NCBI RefSeq assembly: GCF_014384895.1
Contig: NZ_JACRSQ010000001.1
Location: forward strand, 62,001-126,000
DNA length: 64,000 bases
DNA from: Bianquea renquensis
GTDB lineage: Bacteria; Bacillota; Clostridia; Lachnospirales; Bianqueaceae
Reading direction: 5' to 3'
Part shown: positions 25,927 to 34,136 of the stretch, in pieces
How positions within the stretch are numbered: the first letter of the stretch is position 1
How the letters are laid out: every line of letters begins with the position of its first letter
Notes under the pieces: generated by a model
Database searches by the model: none
What the model was told of the DNA's origin: nothing
Seen by the model: the letters and a program-made list of their open reading frames with translations, nothing else
Translations under genes and position numbers: made by a program

Positions 25927-27480
25927 ATGAAACCATGTAAGAAAGCACTTGCCCTGCTGTTGATGACGGTCCTGATGACCACTCTGGCAGCTGGTTGTAA
26001 ATCGAAGGATCAGAATAATTCTAGCTCCGGTATAAGTGATAACTCGCAAGTTTCTGAGAACTCTGGAACTGGTACCGGCAATAACGACAAGCCAACGCTG
26101 TATATTTTTAACTCAAAAGGTGAAAACGCAAACGAATTTGAGGCTATGTGCAAAGCCTATACTGCGGAGACAGGCGTTCCGACGAAGCCGTTTTCCGTCG
26201 GCGCTGGAACGGACGCCAGCGAGCCGCTTCGCGCGCAGATGAACTCCAACACGCCGCCGGCTATTTTTTCCATCATGGGTGTCAAAGAATTGCCGGAGTG
26301 GCAACAGAGTGGAACAGCCCTGGATCTGACAACGGTGGAGGATTCGGAATTTAAGAGTATCGTGGAGGGCATTCCGGAGAATATGCGTCTGACCACTGAT
26401 GGCAAAGCAAGCTACGGGATTCCTTTCAATGTAGAGGGATACGGCTATATGGTGGATTCTCAGATGTTGGACGACCTTTTCGGTGCAAATAGCCATGAGG
26501 CGCTGCTGAAAGATCTCCGTACCTGCTCTTACGAAGATTTTACAAAGCTGTGTGAAGCCATCGATCAGTATGTCGCCACACCCAGCGCAGCTAAGGTCAC
26601 GGTCAACGGCAATGAATACACTTTCCAAGCGGAAAAGACAGGGCTTGCAAAGAATTTGACAGGTGTCTTCGCCTTTGCGGGATCGGAGAAGTGGACCTAT
26701 GGCGACCATGCGATCAATATCGCCATCAACACAGTCTTTTCCACTCCGATCGAAGCGGCGGATGCAAAGGATGAGCAGTTGGATCAGCTGAAGGAGCCCT
26801 TCATAGCCTACGCTGAGATGCTCGACTTTGTAACCCAACACGTGGGTGGCCTGAAGGGGCACGCATCCCGCGGACGGGATCTGATCAACGCATCCAGTTT
26901 TGGGTATGATCAGTCTATCCAGATGTATGCCGATAGCAACGCGGTCTTCTTGCAGCAGGGAAACTGGGCCTCATCCAATGTAGGAAAAGTTAACCAGGAC
27001 GTGGCAAACCGGTCAAGCTTTATTCCGCTGAAGTGTCCCGTGACCGATGATATGATCAAAACTGGAAAGACAGCGGAGGAGTTTAACAGCTCGATCCCCG
27101 TCTATGTGCCCAATTTTTATGCTGTCAACGCGAAGGTGTCTGAGGAGATTCAGCAGGAAGCCATCAATTTCCTGAAATGGATGCAGAAGACGGAAAACGT
27201 CAACACGTATATTGTCGGTATGTTTAAAGCCGTGCCCTATAATGCATCCGAAGATATCGAGATGGAAGATGCCCTGGGAAGTTCCATTATGAGCTATGTC
27301 AAGGAAGGCAGAACGCTGTCGGACCCATACAATGGCGCGCCAGCCAGCTGGTCCAGCGAAGTTGTGGGGAAACAGCTGATGGAACAGTATCTCATTAAAG
27401 AACAGTGGAATGAAAATGATTATTCAGCGATTGCGGATTTTGCCATTTCAAAATGGAAGGAAATGAAAAACGCCCAGTAA
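25927..27480 (+). CDS. ABC transporter sugar-binding lipoprotein
   Basis: 517-residue extracellular solute-binding protein (family 1). Residues 1-24 are a lipoprotein signal with lipobox LAAGC, so the mature protein is lipid-anchored at Cys24. A Ser/Asn-rich linker follows, then TLYIFNSKGENANEFEAMCKAY, the usual first strand of MalE-type proteins, and QQGNWASSNVG typical of the C-lobe. It captures an oligosaccharide for the two permeases downstream. AAGGAGG precedes the ATG. A strong intercistronic terminator follows the stop. Divergence from the pectinase-like gene hints at a pectin- or uronide-derived ligand. Confidence 0.88.
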   Translation: MKPCKKALALLLMTVLMTTLAAGCKSKDQNNSSSGISDNSQVSENSGTGTGNNDKPTLYIFNSKGENANEFEAMCKAYTAETGVPTKPFSVGAGTDASEPLRAQMNSNTPPAIFSIMGVKELPEWQQSGTALDLTTVEDSEFKSIVEGIPENMRLTTDGKASYGIPFNVEGYGYMVDSQMLDDLFGANSHEALLKDLRTCSYEDFTKLCEAIDQYVATPSAAKVTVNGNEYTFQAEKTGLAKNLTGVFAFAGSEKWTYGDHAINIAINTVFSTPIEAADAKDEQLDQLKEPFIAYAEMLDFVTQHVGGLKGHASRGRDLINASSFGYDQSIQMYADSNAVFLQQGNWASSNVGKVNQDVANRSSFIPLKCPVTDDMIKTGKTAEEFNSSIPVYVPNFYAVNAKVSEEIQQEAINFLKWMQKTENVNTYIVGMFKAVPYNASEDIEMEDALGSSIMSYVKEGRTLSDPYNGAPASWSSEVVGKQLMEQYLIKEQWNENDYSAIADFAISKWKEMKNAQ

Positions 27481-27492
27481 ACAGGGGTTAGG

Positions 27493-27529
27493 AAAACACC
27501 TGTCCCAGTACGGTATGGACAGGTGTTTT
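27493..27529 (+). terminator. Intercistronic terminator between binding protein and permeases
   Basis: A 13-bp perfect stem (27493-27505 with 27517-27529) ends in a run of T. Partial readthrough would yield more binding protein than permease. Confidence 0.88.
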
Positions 27530-27571
27530 TCCGATTTATGCGCCGCTTTTTGACGGCAGATGGAGGATACA

Positions 27572-28465
27572 ATGGATAAATATTTTAAACGATGGTTTGG
27601 AATCCTAGTGCTGCCTGCTGTTTTGCTCTTTGTCCTGGTTATTGCACTGCCGTTTTTTACCGGCATCGTCTACTCTTTTACTTCCTGGCGAGGCACGTAC
27701 TTTGCCGGCGGAACCTTATTCCAATCATTTGTCGGGTTTGACAATTATATTAAAGCTTTCACCACAGGCACATTTACCAGATCCCTGTGGTATACCGTAG
27801 CCTACACGGTGGTGGCGGTCATTGCCATCAATCTAGTTGCCCTTGCCTTTGCCCTGATGCTGGGCAGCATTCACCGCGGAGTGGGTATGTATAGAACGGT
27901 GTTCTTTATGCCCAATATGTTGGGCGGACTGGCCATGGGATATGTCTGGCAATTTATTTTTCAAGTCGTGTATACGGATTTGATTTTTAGTCCGGATGGC
28001 CTTCTGCACCTGGAATTTATGCGGTACATGACCCAGGACCCCGTCAAAGCTCTCTTTGCTCTCGTCATCATGACAACCTGGCAGAGCGCAGGCTATATGA
28101 TGTTGATCTATATCGGCGGGCTTAATTCTATCCCCAGCGACCTGTACGAGGCGGCTGCCATAGATGGAGCTGGCCCTGTGCGGCGGTTTTTCAAAGTCAC
28201 GCTGCCACTGTTAATGTCATCCATCACCGTAGTTCTATTCTTGACGTTGGCCAACTCCTTTAAGCTGCTGGATCAAAATCTGGCGCTGACCAACGGTGAT
28301 TTTGACACGCGAATGCTGGCTTTGCAGATTCTGCGGACAACTCGGGATACGCAGCCTCCCAATTATGGAGTCGCGCAGGCGCAGGCGGTGATTTTCTTCT
28401 TGATTGTGGCGGCGATATCGCTTATCCAGGTGTACGTGACGCGGTCTAGGGAGGTGGAGTTCTAA
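27572..28465 (+). CDS. Sugar ABC transporter permease, MalF type
   Basis: 297-residue membrane protein with six predicted membrane helices. The cytoplasmic EAA loop YEAAAIDGAGPVRRFFKVTLP, which docks the ATPase, is intact near residues 200-220. The ATG at 27572 lies 5 nt after GGAGG; an ATG at 27560 overlaps that site and is rejected. The last base of its stop codon is shared with the next permease (TAATG), showing tight coupling. It forms the channel together with the MalG-type protein. Confidence 0.9.
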   Translation: MDKYFKRWFGILVLPAVLLFVLVIALPFFTGIVYSFTSWRGTYFAGGTLFQSFVGFDNYIKAFTTGTFTRSLWYTVAYTVVAVIAINLVALAFALMLGSIHRGVGMYRTVFFMPNMLGGLAMGYVWQFIFQVVYTDLIFSPDGLLHLEFMRYMTQDPVKALFALVIMTTWQSAGYMMLIYIGGLNSIPSDLYEAAAIDGAGPVRRFFKVTLPLLMSSITVVLFLTLANSFKLLDQNLALTNGDFDTRMLALQILRTTRDTQPPNYGVAQAQAVIFFLIVAAISLIQVYVTRSREVEF

Positions 28466-29325
28466 TGGCCAGGCAAGATGCATCTATGAAACCGGGAACG
28501 GGGAAAGCTGGACAGATCATTCTGTATATCGTTCTAACGGTACTCTTACTGTACACGTTGACGCCACTTTTATTCTTACTGCTCAATTCTTTTAAAAGTC
28601 AGGCGGAGATTGTACGAAATCCGCTGGCGCTTCCGGACGAGTGGACGTTCCAGTATTTAATCAATGCCTTTGCATCCATCCATTTTCCGCAGGCCATTGG
28701 CTATACACTGCTGATCACCATTATTTCAGTGCTGCTCATCGTCCTCGTCGCATCCCCGTGTGGCTGGATTATTACCCGGCACAAGTCAGGCGGTTCAACC
28801 TTTATCTATTTAATGTTCGTCGCCGCCATGCTGATTCCATTTCAGGCAGTCATGTACCCGCTGATGAATATTATGGATGCGCTGCACTTGAAAAATATTC
28901 CAGGGCTCATTATCATGTACGCGGGGTTTGGGCTGTCCATGTCCATCTTCTTGTACTCCGGATTTTTCAAGAGTGTGCCCAGGGGAATCGAGGAAGCAGC
29001 TTTGATTGACGGAGCAAACATTTTTCAAATGTTTTTCCGCGTTGTCTTTCCCCTTGTCAAGTCCACGACTGTAACCGTTATGATTCTAAATGGAATGTGG
29101 ATCTGGAACGATTATCTGCTTCCCTTCCTGACCCTCGGCCTGTCGGATCAGAGGACGCTGGTGCTGGAACTCTACTATGCTAAAATGACGTCGGGACAGT
29201 TCGGCAGTCCTTGGGAGATTATCTTCCCATCCGTTCTCATCACGGTAATTCCCATGATCATTATCTTTTTATGTCTGCAAAAGTACTTTGTTAAAGGCGT
29301 TTCGGAAGGCGCCATCAAGGCGTGA
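28465..29325 (+). CDS. Sugar ABC transporter permease, MalG type
   Basis: 286-residue membrane permease with six predicted helices and an EAA loop EEAALIDGANIFQMFFRVVFP. It pairs with the MalF-type subunit. No ATP-binding subunit gene follows, so the importer probably uses a shared MsmK/UgpC-type ATPase encoded elsewhere, as is common in Gram-positive carbohydrate uptake. A hairpin ends the transcription unit. Confidence 0.9.
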   Translation: MARQDASMKPGTGKAGQIILYIVLTVLLLYTLTPLLFLLLNSFKSQAEIVRNPLALPDEWTFQYLINAFASIHFPQAIGYTLLITIISVLLIVLVASPCGWIITRHKSGGSTFIYLMFVAAMLIPFQAVMYPLMNIMDALHLKNIPGLIIMYAGFGLSMSIFLYSGFFKSVPRGIEEAALIDGANIFQMFFRVVFPLVKSTTVTVMILNGMWIWNDYLLPFLTLGLSDQRTLVLELYYAKMTSGQFGSPWEIIFPSVLITVIPMIIIFLCLQKYFVKGVSEGAIKA

Positions 29326-29337
29326 TATATGTGTCAA

Positions 29338-29376
29338 AAAGTCTCTGGGACTGCTAGCGAGTAGCCCAGAGACTTT
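29338..29376. terminator. Terminator-like hairpin between convergent genes
   Basis: A 12-bp stem (29338-29349 with 29365-29376) lies between the MalG-type permease and the convergent carboxypeptidase gene. T-rich flank is modest on both strands. Confidence 0.65.
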
Positions 29377-29412
29377 GTGGTTCTACAGGAACAAAATGCC
29401 GAAGACGTTTCA

Positions 29413-30402
29413 TTATGACATAGGCTCCTGTAAGGAGGAATAGGCGGTATACGCATCGAGAATATTGTATTGCTCCGTTTGATTGCTTCCAGGGGCACCA
29501 GTGGTGATCAAGATATACTCGTCGCCGTCTCGTTCGGTTAGGGTGGCAAGGCATAGACCGGCCTCGTCAGTATATCCGGTTTTGCCTCCCAGAATCGAAT
29601 ATCCTTCAATTTCCCCGGACTTCATTTTTTCAAAAAAGCGGCTGGTGAGCCGGAGGCCGCCTAGGTGCTGCCAGGTGGAGGAGGTGCGATAGCTTTTAGC
29701 AGTAAATACGTCCCGGAAGATGGGATTGTCCAAGGCCTTGTTTAGCAGGAGCGCTAAGTCGGCAACCGTCGTGTAATGGTCCGGATCGTGCAGACCAGTG
29801 ACAGTGACGAAATGCGAATGGGTCATGCCTACTTCAGCAGCTGTTTGATTCATCATGACAACAAAGTTCTCAGTGGAACCGGCTACAGCTCGGGCCAAGG
29901 CATTGGCAGCGTCGGCGCCGGAAGGCAGCATAACCCCGTAGAGCAGATCTTCGATGGAGACCCTCTCACCTTCCGCAAAGCCTGCGACGGCGGCCCCTTT
30001 TTCTCTTAATCCGGCAAAATCATCGGGGATAAGAGTGACGGTATCGCTTAGACGAGGATTTGTGTTTAGAGCTGTGAGAAGAGTCAGGATCTTTGTCAGC
30101 GACGCTGGGTATACTCGATCGTTCGCATCCTTTCGAGCTAGCACCGCGAAATCATGGCGACGCACTAAGATGCCGTTAGCGCTATATAAATTGGAAAAGT
30201 TTGTGAGTTCAAGAGGACCACCGGTGCTGTGTGCATTGGATTGCGGAACAGAGGCAGTGTGAGCGGAAGAGCGGAACACTCCACAGGTGGAGTAGAGCAG
30301 CGCGAAGCATAGCAGGAGGAGACTGCCAAGTCTTTGGACGCCGGAGGAGCTTTTGTGTGGCGTTATCTTGTTCGGATATTTTTGAAAAATGTTGAATTTC
30401 AT
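29413..30402 (-). CDS. D-alanyl-D-alanine carboxypeptidase (low-molecular-weight PBP)
   Basis: 329-residue serine peptidase of the S11 (PBP5/DacF) family, which trims the terminal D-Ala from peptidoglycan stem peptides outside the membrane. The N terminus has a basic stretch and a hydrophobic core (residues 26-43), a signal peptide or anchor. Active-site motifs are S101-LTK104 (SxxK), SGAD at 161-164 in place of the more usual SGN, and K274TG. The C-terminal anchoring helix of classic DacA appears absent. The ATG at 30402 has AAAGGAG 9 nt upstream; an ATG eight codons earlier is less likely. Its own promoter was not clearly identified. Confidence 0.86.
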   Translation of the reverse strand: MKFNIFQKYPNKITPHKSSSGVQRLGSLLLLCFALLYSTCGVFRSSAHTASVPQSNAHSTGGPLELTNFSNLYSANGILVRRHDFAVLARKDANDRVYPASLTKILTLLTALNTNPRLSDTVTLIPDDFAGLREKGAAVAGFAEGERVSIEDLLYGVMLPSGADAANALARAVAGSTENFVVMMNQTAAEVGMTHSHFVTVTGLHDPDHYTTVADLALLLNKALDNPIFRDVFTAKSYRTSSTWQHLGGLRLTSRFFEKMKSGEIEGYSILGGKTGYTDEAGLCLATLTERDGDEYILITTGAPGSNQTEQYNILDAYTAYSSLQEPMS

Positions 30403-30746
30403 TGAAACATCTCCTTTCCATTCCATAGGATTCCCTGAATGGGAAAGAATCTGTATATTTCTTTATTTTGAAATATTACGATTTTATGAAAGAAATAGGA
30501 GGACAACATTACGTCAATGAAAATTTTGGTGAGTTTGCTATTTTTTAGATGAAAGTGGACATACTACCAGATAAAATCCATCATGGGGCAGAGCAAAATC
30601 TTTTGTTTTTTGCAGAATATTGCAGGATAGGATTGACAATTATCTAACAAATATTGGGCAAAGCCATAATTCCATGGTGTATTTTGCTTGAAATTGTGAA
30701 TTCGATCAAGTTGTACTGACTTAACAGGAAATTCATGAAATCTGTA

Positions 30747-30775
30747 TTGATCTTTCTGTCACGATGTATTATAAT
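30747..30775 (+). promoter_or_regulatory. Sigma-A promoter of pckG
   Basis: TTGATC (30747-30752), a 17-nt spacer and TATAAT (30770-30775), 41 nt before the start. The gene-free stretch 30403-30746 is A/T-rich and shows no gene; a consensus TTGACA near 30635 lacks a matching -10. Confidence 0.75.
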
Positions 30776-30815
30776 ACAAGGAGTGTAAGTTTTTAAATGC
30801 TGAAAGGAGATTATT

Positions 30816-32582
30816 ATGACGACAAACAAATCAGTTCTAGCATGGATTGACGAGATGAAGGCGCTTCTGACTCCCGACAAGGTTGTGTGGATCGATGGCT
30901 CCGAAGCCCAGATCGAAGCTCTTCGGGCGGAGGCGTGTTCCACCGGCGAGCTCATAAAGCTGAATCAAGAGAAACTGCCGGGGTGCTATCTCCATCGGAC
31001 AAAGGTGAACGACGTGGCCCGTGTCGAGGATAGAACCTTTATCTGCTCTCGGAAAGAGGAGGATGCCGGCCCGACCAACAACTGGAAAGAACCGCAGGAA
31101 GCGTATAAGATGCTGTTCGACATTGCCCGCGGAAGCTACAAGGGACGTACAATGTACGTGATTCCATATTCCATGGGTCCTGTTGGCTCTCCTTTAGCGA
31201 AGATCGGATATGAGGTCACAGACTCCATCTACGTCGTGTTGAACATGAACATTATGACTCGTGTCGGCGCTGAAGTGGAAAAGGTTTTGGGCGACAGCGA
31301 GGACTGGATTAAGGGACTTCACGCAAAATGCGATATCGATCCGGAGAAACGGTACATCTGCCATTTCCCGGAAGACAACTATATCATCTCCGTCAACTCC
31401 GGCTATGGCGGAAACGTGCTGCTGGGCAAAAAATGCTTTGCACTGCGCATTGCATCCTACCTTGGCAAATGCGAAGGGTGGATGGCGGAGCATATGCTGA
31501 TCCTGGGAATCGAGAATCCCCAGGGGGAAGTTAAGTATGTCTCCGCGGCGTTCCCCTCAGCCTGCGGTAAGACGAATCTGGCAATGCTGATCCCGCCGGA
31601 GGGATACACCAAGAATGGATATAAAGTGTGGACCGTGGGCGATGATATCGCCTGGATGCGCAAGGGGGAGGATGGACGCCTGTGGGCAATCAACCCCGAG
31701 TACGGCTTCTTTGGCGTTGCGCCCGGGACCAACGTAAAGTCCAATCCCAACGCGCTGCAATCTACGAAGAAGGATACCATCTTCACCAACGTAGTCCTGA
31801 ACTTGGATGACAACACGGTTTGGTGGGAGGGTCTCGATAAGAATCCTCCGGAGAATGCACTCAACTGGAAGGGCGAGCCCTGGAACGGCAAGACCTCAAC
31901 GGAAAAGGGAGCGCATCCCAACAGCCGTTTCACCGCACCTGCGAAGAATTGCCCCTGCATTAGCTCTGAATTCGATGCAGTTTCCGGCGTACCGATCTCG
32001 GCCATCATCTTTGGCGGGCGCCGCGCGCAGACCACGCCTCTTGTATACCAGTCCAGGGATTGGGATAACGGCGTGTTCGTCGGTTCCATCATGGCCTCCG
32101 AGACAACGGCTGCTGCCACGGGAGCCGTCGGCGTTGTCCGCCGTGATCCTATGGCTATGTTGCCTTTCTGCGGGTACAACATGGGAGACTACTTCAAGCA
32201 CTGGTTTGAGATGGGCGAAGTGCTTGGCGACAAGGCGCCAAAGATTTTCAATGTAAACTGGTTCCGTTTGGATGAGGATGGAAACTTCATCTGGCCCGGA
32301 TTCGGGGACAACTTCCGTGTTCTGGAGTGGATTATCAAGCGCTGTGAGGGCAAGGTTGACGCTGATGAGACCGCAATCGGCTATGTTCCAAAAGCGGAGG
32401 ATATCAATCTGGAGGGTCTTGATTTCAGCATTGATACTCTGAGAGACATTCTAGCTGTCGATAACGATCTGTGGAGCAAAGAGGCGGAAGGCATCGAAGA
32501 ATTCTACAAGAAGTTTGGCGATAAGCTGCCAAAAGAACTGGCGGATCAGCTGGCTTCCCTAAAAGAGCGTCTTTCTAAGTAA
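30816..32582 (+). CDS. pckG: Phosphoenolpyruvate carboxykinase (GTP)
   Basis: 588-residue GTP-type PEP carboxykinase, interconverting oxaloacetate and PEP. Hallmarks are FPSACGKTN at 246-254 (P-loop with the hyper-reactive Cys250), VGDDIAWM, the GVAPGTN loop, and FGGRRAQTTPLVYQ in the C-terminal nucleotide region. The length matches the GTP family (about 600) rather than the ATP family (about 530). In anaerobes the enzyme may also run in the carboxylating direction to feed reductive C4 metabolism. Monocistronic: own promoter and strong terminator. AAAGGAG precedes the ATG. Confidence 0.93.
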   Translation: MTTNKSVLAWIDEMKALLTPDKVVWIDGSEAQIEALRAEACSTGELIKLNQEKLPGCYLHRTKVNDVARVEDRTFICSRKEEDAGPTNNWKEPQEAYKMLFDIARGSYKGRTMYVIPYSMGPVGSPLAKIGYEVTDSIYVVLNMNIMTRVGAEVEKVLGDSEDWIKGLHAKCDIDPEKRYICHFPEDNYIISVNSGYGGNVLLGKKCFALRIASYLGKCEGWMAEHMLILGIENPQGEVKYVSAAFPSACGKTNLAMLIPPEGYTKNGYKVWTVGDDIAWMRKGEDGRLWAINPEYGFFGVAPGTNVKSNPNALQSTKKDTIFTNVVLNLDDNTVWWEGLDKNPPENALNWKGEPWNGKTSTEKGAHPNSRFTAPAKNCPCISSEFDAVSGVPISAIIFGGRRAQTTPLVYQSRDWDNGVFVGSIMASETTAAATGAVGVVRRDPMAMLPFCGYNMGDYFKHWFEMGEVLGDKAPKIFNVNWFRLDEDGNFIWPGFGDNFRVLEWIIKRCEGKVDADETAIGYVPKAEDINLEGLDFSIDTLRDILAVDNDLWSKEAEGIEEFYKKFGDKLPKELADQLASLKERLSK

Positions 32583-32595
32583 ACACCATAAGTCG

Positions 32596-32641
32596 CGACC
32601 CCCTGTGGGCAGAGGTTCTCTGTTCTCGGGGGTCGTTTTTT
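32596..32641 (+). terminator. Rho-independent terminator of pckG
   Basis: An 8-bp GC-rich stem (32596-32603 with 32628-32635) is followed by TTTTTT. Confidence 0.85.
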
Positions 32642-32666
32642 ATGTAAGAAGCCCATAGAAATTTCG

Positions 32667-32695
32667 TTGACAAATTGCAGGATGGGATGTATACT
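32667..32695 (+). promoter_or_regulatory. Sigma-A promoter of the MalY/PatB-like gene
   Basis: Consensus TTGACA (32667-32672), a 17-nt spacer and TATACT (32690-32695), 43 nt before the start. Confidence 0.75.
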
Positions 32696-32738
32696 GGCGG
32701 AGGACAATATTTAAGGATTGTTTTAGGAGGAAAGACAG

Positions 32739-33929
32739 ATGACCTATGATTTTACAACGCTTGTGGACCGATCGGTGCAGGGGTCTGAAAAATGGATGAA
32801 CATGCGGAACATATGTCCGGAGGCGGGCTCTGATATTGTTCCCTTTACAACGGCCGACATGGATTTTGTCCATCCGCCGGAGTTAGTTGAGGGGCTGACG
32901 GACTATGTGCGATCCCAGATTTTTGGATATACCAGTCCCACGTCTCAGTATTATCATGCTGTTTGTGGGTGGATGGAGCGCCGGCATCACTGGAAGATAG
33001 AGAAAGAGTGGATTGTGACGGCGCCTGGCGTCATCAATGGATTCAACGCGGCGGTTAGAGCCCTCGTCCGCCCTGGAGAAGGTTTGCTTGTGATGCCGCC
33101 GGTGTATCCCCCTTTTTTAAACGCTTCGGAACAAGCGGGATGCCGCCGGGTTGAAGTGCCTTTGCGGAGGGGGAGGGATCGCTATGAGATGGATTTTGCC
33201 GATCTTGAGCGGAAAGCACAGGACCCAACCGTCAAAGCGCTTTTATTTTGCAGTCCACACAATCCGGTGGGGCGTGTGTGGACGAAGGAGGAACTCCAAG
33301 AAGTTGGAAGAATCTGTAAGCGCTGTGATGTGACCGTCATATCCGATGAGATTCACTCTGATATTATCATGCCAGGATTTGAGCACACGACCTTTGCCCT
33401 GGCGGCACCTTTCTGCCTGGAGAATTTGATCGTCTGCACCGCTCCCAGCAAAACCTTTAATTTGGCGGGCCTACATACTTCGAATATCATCATCCCCAAT
33501 GAATCACTGCGAAATGCATTCTGTCGGGAGATGCACTCCAGCGTCAACGCGGTGGGGTATGAGGCGTGCATTCTGGCCTATACCCGGTGTGAAGCCTGGC
33601 TTGATCAGTTGCTGGCGGAGTTAAGCCGTACACAGAAAGCGATCCGTGAGTATATTCATGCCAACATGCCCGAAATCGGTGTCACCGCCCTGGAGGGAAC
33701 CTATCTACAGTGGCTGGATTTTAGCAAGATTCAGCTGTCGAAGGAGGAGCGGAGACAGCTCCTACAAAAGGAAGCCATGTTCTTTACCGTTGATGGCGCC
33801 CAGTTCGGAACAGGCGGCGCCGGCTTTGAGCGCATGAATTTTGCGTGTCCCCAAAAATGTGTCTTGGAGGGCCTTGAGAGACTTAAGCGGGTTCTTGCGA
33901 GTCATCATCGTCTAAATATGACAAAATAA
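32739..33929 (+). CDS. MalY/PatB-family PLP-dependent aminotransferase or C-S lyase
   Basis: 396-residue fold-type I PLP enzyme. The MalY/PatB subgroup is indicated by FTTADMDFVHPPELVEGL near the N terminus, GVINGFNAAVRAL, CSPHNPVGRVW, ISDEIHSDI and the PLP-lysine motif SKTFNLAGLH. Members cleave cystathionine or cysteine to homocysteine or pyruvate, ammonia and sulfide, or act as aminotransferases; MalY additionally represses the maltose system in E. coli. Which activity applies is not visible. It is cytoplasmic and apparently monocistronic. AGGAGG precedes the ATG. Confidence 0.85.
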   Translation: MTYDFTTLVDRSVQGSEKWMNMRNICPEAGSDIVPFTTADMDFVHPPELVEGLTDYVRSQIFGYTSPTSQYYHAVCGWMERRHHWKIEKEWIVTAPGVINGFNAAVRALVRPGEGLLVMPPVYPPFLNASEQAGCRRVEVPLRRGRDRYEMDFADLERKAQDPTVKALLFCSPHNPVGRVWTKEELQEVGRICKRCDVTVISDEIHSDIIMPGFEHTTFALAAPFCLENLIVCTAPSKTFNLAGLHTSNIIIPNESLRNAFCREMHSSVNAVGYEACILAYTRCEAWLDQLLAELSRTQKAIREYIHANMPEIGVTALEGTYLQWLDFSKIQLSKEERRQLLQKEAMFFTVDGAQFGTGGAGFERMNFACPQKCVLEGLERLKRVLASHHRLNMTK

Positions 33930-33990
33930 GATCCGATTCCGCCGTACAATTTATAATTTAGCAAAAACCGATTTTTATAGGTTGCACCTC

Positions 33991-34018
33991 TTGTAAAATC
34001 CACGAAAAGATGTATAAT
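33991..34018 (+). promoter_or_regulatory. Promoter of the DUF1846 gene
   Basis: TTGTAA (33991-33996), a 16-nt spacer and TATAAT (34013-34018). It would give a leader of about 110 nt. Confidence 0.6.
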
Positions 34019-34053
34019 ATGGAGTGGATCATTGCAGGAGGTTTTTCTTACCT

Positions 34054-34134
34054 ATGGGAAAGTTCGCGAAGCGAACTTATTTATTTGTCAGGAATGCAAT
34101 GCGCGCGAGGGATACTACGGCAACATGGAGGTAG
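34054..34134 (+). other. Possible 26-codon leader ORF with hairpin
   Basis: An ATG at 34054 opens 26 codons ending in TAG at 34132-34134, two bases before the DUF1846 start. A GGAGG lies 12 nt upstream, which is farther than usual. The ORF contains a perfect 7-bp hairpin (34061-34067 with 34071-34077). It may be an upstream ORF coupled to the main gene, or chance. Confidence 0.25.
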
Positions 34135-34136
34135 CG

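Noticed and set aside
30630..30660. TTGACA hexamer upstream of pckG as its -35
   Set aside because: No TATAAT-like hexamer 16-18 nt downstream; the pair at 30747/30770 fits much better.
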